Shown: positions 19,646-27,041 of the stretch, piece by piece
Numbering within the stretch: position 1 is the stretch's first letter
Layout of the letters: each line of letters opens with the position of its first letter
Source of the DNA: Allobosea sp. TND4EK4
Lineage (GTDB): Bacteria > Pseudomonadota > Alphaproteobacteria > Rhizobiales > Beijerinckiaceae
Assembly: GCF_900156025.1 (NCBI RefSeq)
Contig: NZ_FTMO01000008.1
Span: 62,001-126,000, forward strand
Reading direction: 5' to 3'
DNA: 64,000 nt
The notes under the pieces: generated by a model
The model's database searches: none
Told to the model about the DNA's origin: nothing
The model's input: the letters and a program-made list of their open reading frames with translations, nothing else
Position numbers and translations under genes: made by a program

Positions 19646-21085
19646 ATGAAGCGCGAACGTCGAATCAAGATCATTGCCACGCTGGGGCCGGCCTCCTCCA
19701 ACGAGGAGATGTGCGCCAAGCTGTTCGCTGCCGGCGTCGACGTGTTCCGCATCAATATGAGCCACACCCAGCGCGAGACGCTGTCCGAGAAGGTCGCGAT
19801 GCTGCGGGGGCTCGAGACCAAGTTCCGGCGCCCGGTCGGCATCCTGGCCGATCTGCAGGGGCCGAAGCTCAGGGTCGGCGCCTTCGGCGGCGATGGCGGG
19901 GTCCTGCTGGAGAAGGGCGCGCGCTTCGTTCTCGATTCCGACCCCGCTCCGGGCAACGACAAAAGGGTGCATCTGCCCCATCCCGAGATCCTGAGCGCGC
20001 TGGAAGTCGGCCATCACCTGATCCTCGACGACGGCAAGCTGCGGCTCGTCGTGGAGGAGGCCTCGCCCGAGCGGGCGGTGACGAAGGTCCTGATCGGGGG
20101 GCGGCTGTCCTCGCGCAAGGGCGTCAGCCTGCCCGACACCACGATCGCCGTCTCGGCCATGACCGAGAAGGACCGCGCCGATGCCGAGGTTGCGGCCGAG
20201 GTGGGGGTCGACTGGATCGCGCTCTCATTCGTGCAGCGGCCGGAGGACATGGCGGAGCTGCGCAAGATCGTCAGCGGCCGGGCCTCCGTCATGGCCAAGA
20301 TCGAAAAGCCGCAGGCGGTGCTGCGGCTTGAGGAGATCATCGACGCCTCCGACGCGATCATGGTCGCGCGCGGCGATCTCGGCGTCGAGATGCCGCTGGA
20401 GAAGGTGCCGGGCACCCAGAAGCGCATGACCCGCATGGCGCGCCGCAAGGGCAAGCCGGTCGTGGTCGCGACGCAGATGCTGGAAAGCATGATCACCAGC
20501 CCGGTGCCCACCCGCGCCGAGGTCTCGGACGTCGCGACGGCGGTGTTCGAGGGCGCGGATGCCGTGATGCTCTCGGCCGAGAGCGCGGCCGGCCAGTATC
20601 CGGTCGAGGCGGTGACGATGATGAACCGCATCGCCGAGGAGGTGGAGAGCGAGACAGTCTACCGCTCGATCCTGGAGGCCCAGCGCGCGGAGCCCGAGGC
20701 GACGGGCGCCGACGCCATCGCCAAGGCGGCCCACGAGATCGCCGAGACGCTGCATCTCAAGGCGATCTGCGCCTGGACCTCGTCGGGCTCGACCGCCTTC
20801 CGCATCGCCCGCGAACGGCCGAACTCGACCGTGATCGCGCTGACGCCCAACCGCGCCACGGCGCGGCGGCTGACGCTGGTCTGGGGCGTCCACGCCATCG
20901 TCACCAAGGATGCCAGCGACGCCGACGACATGGCCTTCCGCGCCTGCAAATTCGCGGTGCGCGAGCATTTCGCGAAGACGGGCGACCGGATCATCGTCGT
21001 GGCGGGCGTGCCTTTCGGCACGCCGGGCGCGACCAACATGGTCCGCATCGCCTTCATCGCGCAGGAGCATGTCGCCAAGGCCTGA
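19646..21085 (+). CDS. pyk: Pyruvate kinase
   Basis: A 479-residue glycolytic enzyme that converts phosphoenolpyruvate and ADP to pyruvate and ATP in the cytoplasm. Family blocks are KIIATLGPASS with the substrate-binding region FRINMSH, the active-site signature MAKIEKPQA, MVARGDLGVEMPLEKVP, and TQMLESMITSPVPTRAEVSDVATAV, followed by the C-terminal allosteric domain (ICAWTSSGSTAFRIARERP). The length is normal. The start follows an AGGGGAAAC ribosome site. It lies behind the glycerate kinase and DUF1036 genes on the same strand and could be the last gene of that operon. Confidence 0.96.
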   Translation: MKRERRIKIIATLGPASSNEEMCAKLFAAGVDVFRINMSHTQRETLSEKVAMLRGLETKFRRPVGILADLQGPKLRVGAFGGDGGVLLEKGARFVLDSDPAPGNDKRVHLPHPEILSALEVGHHLILDDGKLRLVVEEASPERAVTKVLIGGRLSSRKGVSLPDTTIAVSAMTEKDRADAEVAAEVGVDWIALSFVQRPEDMAELRKIVSGRASVMAKIEKPQAVLRLEEIIDASDAIMVARGDLGVEMPLEKVPGTQKRMTRMARRKGKPVVVATQMLESMITSPVPTRAEVSDVATAVFEGADAVMLSAESAAGQYPVEAVTMMNRIAEEVESETVYRSILEAQRAEPEATGADAIAKAAHEIAETLHLKAICAWTSSGSTAFRIARERPNSTVIALTPNRATARRLTLVWGVHAIVTKDASDADDMAFRACKFAVREHFAKTGDRIIVVAGVPFGTPGATNMVRIAFIAQEHVAKA

Positions 21086-21115
21086 GCGTGCCGGCGCGGT
21101 GCTGCAGCCGTCGGC

Positions 21116-21745
21116 TCAGGTCTCGCGGCCGTCGACCTCGTAGCGCAGCGAGTCGACCGCCTTCTTCACCGCTTCGAACTGCGGATAGATGTCGAGCGCC
21201 CTGCGGAAGGCCGCCATCGCCGCCTTGTCGTCGCCCTGCTGCTTGAGGATGATGCCGAGCCCCATGATGGCGCCGTAGTGCCGGGGCTCGCGCCTCAGCG
21301 TCTCTCCGATGTCGTAGAGAGAGCGGATGGGGTCGCCGGCGATGTAGAGGGCGTTGGCGCGCTGGTTCCAGGCCTCGGCCCAGTCCGGCTGCAGGCTGAT
21401 GATGCGGTCGAGGAGCTCGACCGCGATCTCGGTCTGCTTGTTCCTGATGGCCTCCTGCGCGCGCGTCATCAGCAAATCGGCGGTGTCGGAGCCGGAGCGA
21501 GCCCAGCGCCGCTGGATCTGGGTCGCGATGCCCTTGGCCTCTTCCGGCGTCTTCGCGTCGTGAAGGCGCTGAAACAGCGTCTCGAGCGAGGCGGGGGGGC
21601 GGCGCTGCGGCGCAGCAGGGTTCTCGGCCTTGTCCTGCGGAACCGCCTGGCCGGGCCGCTGGGGCGGCGAGGGCTGGGCCATCAGCGCGGACGGCGCGGC
21701 GACGACCGTCAGGAGCAGAGCAAGGGCGATCGGAGAGGAACGCAT
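21116..21745 (-). CDS. Exported TPR-repeat protein
   Basis: A 209-residue periplasmic or membrane-attached protein with an N-terminal signal (SPIALALLLTVVAAPSALMAQ) and a Pro/Gln-rich linker. About three to four TPR-like helical hairpins follow, such as LLMTRAQEAIRNKQTEIAV, PDWAEAWNQRANALYIAGD and HYGAIMGLGIILKQQGDDK. TPR proteins are scaffolds for protein contacts; no catalytic motif is present. It converges on pyruvate kinase, with 30 bases between stop codons. Its partners are unknown. Confidence 0.85.
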   Translation of the reverse strand: MRSSPIALALLLTVVAAPSALMAQPSPPQRPGQAVPQDKAENPAAPQRRPPASLETLFQRLHDAKTPEEAKGIATQIQRRWARSGSDTADLLMTRAQEAIRNKQTEIAVELLDRIISLQPDWAEAWNQRANALYIAGDPIRSLYDIGETLRREPRHYGAIMGLGIILKQQGDDKAAMAAFRRALDIYPQFEAVKKAVDSLRYEVDGRET

Positions 21746-21883
21746 GAGCCCACTCTAACCGGGCGAGATCCACGGTCAAATCACGCGACGGCGAGCCACG
21801 CAAAAAAGCGGCGCGTCTCGCGACGCCCCGCTCAGCACAGATCCGGACCGATCGGCGCAGCCTGAGAAGGCCGCGCGCGATGC

Positions 21884-22009
21884 TCAGCCCTGGCGCGCCT
21901 TGAAGCGCTTCTGGACCTTGTTGATGATGTAGACGCGGCCCTTGCGGCGGACCAGCTGGTTGTCGCGATGGCGGGCGCGCAGCGACTTCAGAGAATTGCG
22001 GATCTTCAT
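21884..22009 (-). CDS. rpmJ: 50S ribosomal protein L36 (zinc-free type)
   Basis: A 41-residue basic protein, read as [17 protein letters not shown] through [22 protein letters not shown]. It binds 23S rRNA in the large subunit. It has the length and sequence of alphaproteobacterial L36 and none of the zinc-binding cysteines of the short C+ form, so it is the zinc-independent type. It stands alone, as is usual for rpmJ in this class, with a roughly 270-base gap to the divergent lipoprotein gene. Confidence 0.95.
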   Translation of the reverse strand: MKIRNSLKSLRARHRDNQLVRRKGRVYIINKVQKRFKARQG

Positions 22010-22282
22010 CGTCTCAACTCCATCGACCCGCCTCTGCCAGGCGGACCGGTCAAAAACCAACAGTCTGCGACGCGGGCCTCTCGACCCTCACCGCCCATGC
22101 ATATGGCGCGACTGAATGCGATGCCGGCTGTATACGGATTTTCGCGCGGATCGCAAGTGCGATCACAGCCGAGCAGCCTTCTTTATCGCACGTCGCCCTT
22201 TATCGGCGGGCGGTGCCGTCACGTTACGGAACCAGTGCAGACGCCGGGCGTTCCGCCTCTTGGTCCAACCGGGAGAAAGCCG

Positions 22283-22495
22283 ATGCGCCCCCTTACCCTG
22301 CTTGCCGTTGCCGGCATCACGCTCGCCCTCGCCGCCTGCGGCAATACCGTCGAACAGCGTGTGGGAGGTGCGGCGGTCGGTGCAGGCACCGGCGCGGTGG
22401 TCGCGGGGCCGGTCGGCGCGGTCGTGGGCGGCGCCGCGGGTGCCGTCACGGCGCCGACCGTCGTGCGCGCCACCCGCCGCTCCACGCGGTACTGA
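22283..22495 (+). CDS. Small glycine-zipper lipoprotein
   Basis: A 70-residue predicted lipoprotein. The signal sequence ends in the lipobox LAAC at residues 16-19, and the mature part is a Gly/Ala/Val-rich glycine zipper (GGAAVGAGTGAVVAGPVGA) that could insert in or lie along a membrane. It finishes with a basic tail. The start follows a GGGAGAAAG ribosome site. Such short zipper lipoproteins are common in Hyphomicrobiales and have no known function. Confidence 0.85.
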   Translation: MRPLTLLAVAGITLALAACGNTVEQRVGGAAVGAGTGAVVAGPVGAVVGGAAGAVTAPTVVRATRRSTRY

Positions 22496-22575
22496 GCTTC
22501 AGGGCGCGGACAGCGTGGCCGCCTTGTGCGGCGCGTTGTCATGAAACGCTCATCGCGGCGGATCATACTGGCGCG

Positions 22576-22944
22576 ATGGCCGATTCGATCGCGAGACTCC
22601 ATGCCGCCGTCCTCGTCGCGCGCCAGCGCGACCCACGCCTGTCGCGCACGGCGAAACTCTTTGCCGACGGCCTGCCGAAGATGGCCAAGAAAGTTGCCGA
22701 GGAGGCGGTCGAGGTCGGGATCGAGGCGATCCAGGGCCACAGGCGCGATGCGATCGCCGAGAGTGCCGACCTGATCTACAATCTCGTCGTGCTGTGGAGC
22801 GCGATGGGGATCGCGCCCGGAGAGGTCTGGGCCGAGCTCGACCGGCGAGAGGCGCTGCATGGCATCGCCGAAAAGCTGCCGAAGGATCGCACCGCCAAGC
22901 GCGCCAAGGCGCTTTTGGCGCGGGAGCCCGCCGACGCCGCATGA
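22576..22944 (+). CDS. HisE-like phosphoribosyl-ATP pyrophosphohydrolase family protein
   Basis: A 122-residue all-helical MazG/HisE-fold protein. The metal-binding signature is present as AKKVAEEAVEVGIEAI followed by ESADLIYNLVVLW, giving the E-E-x-x-E ... D set that binds magnesium. HisE hydrolyses phosphoribosyl-ATP to phosphoribosyl-AMP in histidine synthesis. No other his genes are near, and the C-terminal part is longer than in typical HisE, so it may be a paralog acting on another nucleotide. It starts at 22576, about 80 bases after the lipoprotein gene. Confidence 0.8.
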   Translation: MADSIARLHAAVLVARQRDPRLSRTAKLFADGLPKMAKKVAEEAVEVGIEAIQGHRRDAIAESADLIYNLVVLWSAMGIAPGEVWAELDRREALHGIAEKLPKDRTAKRAKALLAREPADAA

Positions 22945-22990
22945 GGCGCAGGCCCGATCCGCCTTCTTCACGCCGTCGTCATTTTTCGGG

Positions 22991-23019
22991 TTGCCAAGAC
23001 GAAAGCGAGCGGCTATCTC
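22991..23019 (+). promoter_or_regulatory. Candidate promoter for tRNA-Arg
   Basis: TTGCCA and TATCTC hexamers are separated by 17 bases and end 44 bases before the mature tRNA 5' end. The -35 box is good and the -10 box is weak. Confidence 0.35.
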
Positions 23020-23063
23020 CCCCGCATCAGGCCGGACGCGAAAGCGTCATGACGCTCTGAGAC

Positions 23064-23140
23064 GCGCCCGTAGCTCAGCTGGATAGAGCATCAGACTACG
23101 AATCTGAGGGTCAGAGGTTCGAATCCTTTCGGGCGCGCCA
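23064..23140 (+). tRNA. tRNA-Arg (anticodon ACG)
   Basis: A complete 77-nt cloverleaf. The acceptor stem GCGCCCG pairs with CGGGCGC, followed by discriminator G and an encoded CCA. The D-arm is GCTC/GAGC, the anticodon stem TCAGA/TCTGA has loop CTACGAA with ACG at 23098-23100, and the T-loop is GGTTCGAATCC. The wobble A would be deaminated to inosine to read CGN codons. It borders the siderophore-type uptake locus, a common place for island insertion. Confidence 0.97.
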
Positions 23141-23450
23141 TTTCGGTACAAATCTGCGAACTTCCTCCATGTCGGCGGGCCGTCCTTGACCGCCTGCGCC
23201 AACGCGGGGTGTTGCCGATGAGCCGGACGAGATTCTCATTGACCTCGGCGCAATCGAGCACCGGCCCGCTGGTAGCCTCGCCTGAATGGCTCGCTCCTTT
23301 CCTTATCGGCCCGCCCGCCGCCCACTTGGCAAGCGAAACTCCTGTCCTTGCTGACTCGCGAAACGTTCGGTTTCGGGCGGTCGGATTGGCGTCTTCCAGA
23401 TGGGCCGGAGCTGGCCCTTTTGAACCGGCCGTCGAAACAGCAGCTTGCGC
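23141..23450. other. Noncoding stretch between tRNA-Arg and the ABC transporter 3' end
   Basis: About 310 bases without a convincing gene. Short openings exist on both strands but none has a ribosome site or family signature. On the minus strand next to the tRNA, one frame gives a gene-like piece (ALAQAVKDGPPTWRKFAD) that may be the remnant of a broken gene; it then runs into antisense tRNA sequence. No integrase or duplicate of the tRNA 3' end was recognised. Confidence 0.5.
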
Positions 23451-26400
23451 TTACGCAGGCCGGAGCCTCCGCCAATAGCGCCGGTACGGTACCGACTCCG
23501 CCAAGACCTCTTCGTGTTTCCCTCTTGCGGACACCGTGCCGTTTTCGATCAGCACGATGTCATCCGCGTCACGCGACAGGTGCATGTCGTGGGTCGCGAT
23601 CACGACGGCGCGGTGCCGCGCCAGCCGACGCAGCGTCCGGCGAATGCTGGTCTCGTTTTCGGGATCGAGTGCCGAGATGCCTTCATCCATGATCAGAATG
23701 GGCGTTTCGCAGAGAAGGGCGCGGGCAAGGGCGATCCGTTGACGTTCGCCACCGGACAGCGTCGTTCCGCTTTCGCCGATCATGGTGGCGTAGCCGGCAG
23801 GGCGGTTCATGATGAAGTCATGCGCTTGCGCCGCACGGGCTGCGGCAACGATCTCGGCCTCGTCCGCATCCGGGCGTCCCAATGCGATATTGGCGCGCAC
23901 CGTGTCCCGCAGCAGATAGGTGTCCTGAAAGACAGGCGCCATCAGGGAGCGTCGGCGGGCGGACGTCATCGCGTGCAGATCGATGCCTCCGATCGTGATC
24001 CTTCCCGCATCGGGAGCGAGAAAGCCCGCAGCAGCCAGAAGCGCGGTCGTCTTTCCGGAGCCCGACGGGCCGACGAAGGCGATCAGCCCGCAATCGGCGA
24101 TGTCGAGCGTGAAACCGGACAGGATGGTTTTTCCATTGCGGCTGAGCTGCACGTCCTGAAAGCTCAGCGCGTGACCTTGCGGAACGAGATCGCGAGTCGG
24201 CTCCAGGATGGGCTGCTGGTCCAGAACCGACCGGATCGCCTGGGCGGACTGTCCGGTGTTGCGGCCGAGTGCGATCAGGTCCAGCGCATCCGCCATCGGC
24301 CTGTAGACCAGCAGCCCGAAGAGAATGGCCGCCAAGCCGGAACCCGTCGCGATCTCTCCGCGCACCAGAAGCAGGCTCGCGGTGAGGAGAATCGCAACGA
24401 AGCCGCATTCGAGCGCTGCGGGTCCCCAGGTCGCGCCCCAGGCGAGCGGGCGCGCGGCCGCGATCGAACCGGCATGTTCATTCGCGATGCTCCGGTGCAG
24501 GCGCGACGTCGAGGCAAGCCCGTGGCGGAAGGCGCGGATCACGCCGATTCCCAGGATCTGCTCCAGCATCGCTGTATTGGCTGTCTCCCGGCAGGCGAGC
24601 AATGCGGCCTGGGCACGACGGTAACGATGGTCGCCGCTGCGAAGGACCAGCAGAAAGGCCGGCAGTCCGATCCCTGCGGCCAGCCCGATCCGCCAGTCGA
24701 GCCAGAACAGGCTGGCGAGCGCGAGAGCGGGCAAGACCGCGACCCGGACGAGCTGGGTCGGTGGGGTGACGAAATCCAGCCGGGCCAGATGGGTCGAGAC
24801 CAGGTGGGTCAGGCCTGCGCTGCCCAGTTGCTGGAGAAGGGCGAAGGGCAGTCGCGCGAGGTGAATGATCACCTGTTTCTGGGTGTTCGCCACGGCCAGG
24901 CGCTGAAGACGCAGCAGCATCCCCTGCGATGCGCGATTGAGACCGAAGCAGAGGGCGAAGGCCGCCATCAGGATCATGCTGGCCTCGGCAAGGCGGCCGA
25001 GCGTCAGTTCGCCGGCTGCGGCCGCGATCACCCCGACAAGGGCGACGACGGGCGCGGCCGAGGCGAGAATGGCTTCGAGGACGAGCAGGGGAAGCGCCCG
25101 CGCCAGCAGGCGCCGCCATGGTCCCAGCAGAGACGGCAGGACCTTGAGCGCGGCGATGCCGCCCGCGGCGGGGGCCGGCGCGTCCGCCTGTTCGGCGACA
25201 TCGCGGCGCGGGCCGGCGGGTTCCGGCAGCACGTCGCGGAGGTCGCCCTCGTGATCGGCGGGAAACGGCACCATGCCCTCGTCGGCCTGACACCGTGCCC
25301 AGAAATCCGCATAGGCGGAGCAGGCGAGCAGAATGTCCTCGTGCCGACCTTTGGCCACGAGCCTGCCCTCGTCGAGGAACACGATCTGGTCGGCATGGCG
25401 GATCGTGTGCAGGCGATGGGCGATGACCAGCAGGGTCCGGCCCTGCATCAACTCGGCCAGCGCGGCCTGGACCTGCGCCTCGGTTTCGGGGTCGAGCGAG
25501 GCTGTCGCCTCGTCGAGCAGAAGGATCGGGGCGTCCTTGAGCAGGGCCCTTGCGATGGCGACACGCTGCCGCTGCCCGCCCGAGAGACGGTTGCCGTTCT
25601 CGCCGACCCGGGTGTCGAGCCCCGCAGGCAAGGCGCCTGCAAAATCCATCACGCCCGCGCGCCGCGCGGCCTCAGCGACCTCCGCCGCACCCGCATCCGG
25701 CCGGCCGACACGGATGTTCGCGGCGATGCCGTCATCGAAGAGGAAGGTTTCCTGGAAGACGAGGGCGACCTGATCCAGCAGGTCCGCCTCCGCGATCTCC
25801 CGGACGTCGACGCCGCCGATCCGGACGCACCCGCCCTGAACGTCCATGAAGCGGGCCGCAAGCCGCGCGAGGCTGCTCTTGCCGGAGCCCGAGGGGCCGA
25901 CCAGAGCGGTCATCGTGCCCGGAGCGACGGAAAAGCCGATATCCGAGAGAACCTCACGTCCGTCGTAGCGCAAGGTGACGTTCTCGAAGACGAGCGAGGA
26001 ATCCGCCGGCTTGCGTGGCTCGGCAGCCTGCACCAGCTCCGGGCAGTCGAGCAGCCAGACGATGTTCCGTCCAGCGAGATGCACTTTCCAGAAGAACGGG
26101 CCGGCCGTGTAGAGGAGTTGGAGCAGCGGCTGATTGAAGACGAGCGCCATCAGGACGAAGAGCAGCCAGCGCCCGGGCTCGAGGGCACCTGAGAGATAGA
26201 GCAGCCCGCCCACGGGGACGATCAGCACCAGGTTGGCGCGCAGGCAGGTCAGGAACAGCGCCCATGACGAGAGGCTGGCGGCCTGCGCGCTCTCGTTGAG
26301 CGCGGCCATGCGCTCGGTCAGGCCGATCAGCCGGTCACGCATGCGCTCATCCGCCCCATAGGCCTTGAGCGCAGGCATGTTGCGCGCGAACTCGATCGCC

Positions 26401-27041
26401 TGGGCGTTGAAGGCGGCGAGAACCTGCCCGTATTCGCCGATCAGGCCGCGCTTGCTGCGGATGGTCGAGCGGTAGAAGACGACGAGAAGCGGGATCATCG
26501 CCACGAGGCACAACGCCAACCGCCAATCGATCCAGGTCATGACGGCCGCGAACACGAGCAGCGTCACGAGCGCCACGATCATGTCCGGCAGCGCATGCGC
26601 GATCAGATCCTCGATCTGCTCGACATCCTCGCGCAGGATCGTCTTGAGACGCCCGGTCGCGTGCTCGCTGAAGAACCCGAGCGGCAACCGTGTCAGCTTG
26701 TCGGCCAAAGCCAGCCGGAGATCACGGATCACGTCATAGGCGGCCTCGTGCGCGATCATGCCGGAGCGGGACGCCGTCAGGCTGCGCAGCAGGATCGCGG
26801 TCGCTGCACCGAGCGCGAGCGGCACCAGCTCCGCCGAGAGCACGGCCATGTCGGCGGCCAGCGCCAATGACGCGATGCGGTAGGCGATCAGGAAGGGAAT
26901 GGTCGCCAGCGCTGCGTTGAGCAGCCCCAACCCCGCCGCAGCGGCCAGACGCAGGCGGTGGGGGCGCAGGAACACCGACAGCCGCCAGAGCGGGCTGTCG
27001 GGCAGGAGCGTCTGCGACAGCCGCGATCGGGAGGCGCTCAT
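23451..27041 (-). CDS. Fused double ABC exporter-fold transporter (TMD-NBD-TMD-NBD), YbtP-YbtQ-like
   Basis: A 1196-residue inner-membrane protein that joins two complete half-transporters. The first half (about residues 1-600) has six predicted membrane helices, then an NBD with Walker A GPSGSGKSS, signature LSGGQRQRVAIARALL, Walker B LLLDEATASLD and H-loop IAHRLHTI. The second half (about 650-1196) repeats this with GPSGSGKTT, LSGGERQRIALARALL, LIMDEGISALD and IATHDMHL, so both ATP sites look competent. YbtP/YbtQ and IrtA/IrtB are exporter-fold transporters that import metallophores. The start overlaps the stop of the TonB receptor gene (ATGA), so it is the last gene of an MFS-TonB-ABC operon. 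Import of a siderophore is inferred from context; lipid or drug export is the alternative. Confidence 0.9.
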   Translation of the reverse strand: MSASRSRLSQTLLPDSPLWRLSVFLRPHRLRLAAAAGLGLLNAALATIPFLIAYRIASLALAADMAVLSAELVPLALGAATAILLRSLTASRSGMIAHEAAYDVIRDLRLALADKLTRLPLGFFSEHATGRLKTILREDVEQIEDLIAHALPDMIVALVTLLVFAAVMTWIDWRLALCLVAMIPLLVVFYRSTIRSKRGLIGEYGQVLAAFNAQAIEFARNMPALKAYGADERMRDRLIGLTERMAALNESAQAASLSSWALFLTCLRANLVLIVPVGGLLYLSGALEPGRWLLFVLMALVFNQPLLQLLYTAGPFFWKVHLAGRNIVWLLDCPELVQAAEPRKPADSSLVFENVTLRYDGREVLSDIGFSVAPGTMTALVGPSGSGKSSLARLAARFMDVQGGCVRIGGVDVREIAEADLLDQVALVFQETFLFDDGIAANIRVGRPDAGAAEVAEAARRAGVMDFAGALPAGLDTRVGENGNRLSGGQRQRVAIARALLKDAPILLLDEATASLDPETEAQVQAALAELMQGRTLLVIAHRLHTIRHADQIVFLDEGRLVAKGRHEDILLACSAYADFWARCQADEGMVPFPADHEGDLRDVLPEPAGPRRDVAEQADAPAPAAGGIAALKVLPSLLGPWRRLLARALPLLVLEAILASAAPVVALVGVIAAAAGELTLGRLAEASMILMAAFALCFGLNRASQGMLLRLQRLAVANTQKQVIIHLARLPFALLQQLGSAGLTHLVSTHLARLDFVTPPTQLVRVAVLPALALASLFWLDWRIGLAAGIGLPAFLLVLRSGDHRYRRAQAALLACRETANTAMLEQILGIGVIRAFRHGLASTSRLHRSIANEHAGSIAAARPLAWGATWGPAALECGFVAILLTASLLLVRGEIATGSGLAAILFGLLVYRPMADALDLIALGRNTGQSAQAIRSVLDQQPILEPTRDLVPQGHALSFQDVQLSRNGKTILSGFTLDIADCGLIAFVGPSGSGKTTALLAAAGFLAPDAGRITIGGIDLHAMTSARRRSLMAPVFQDTYLLRDTVRANIALGRPDADEAEIVAAARAAQAHDFIMNRPAGYATMIGESGTTLSGGERQRIALARALLCETPILIMDEGISALDPENETSIRRTLRRLARHRAVVIATHDMHLSRDADDIVLIENGTVSARGKHEEVLAESVPYRRYWRRLRPA

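Noticed and set aside
23050..23160. A minus-strand frame through the tRNA reading RIRTSDPQIRSLMLYPAEL
   Set aside because: This is the well-known false protein made by translating antisense tRNA-Arg; the tRNA structure is complete.
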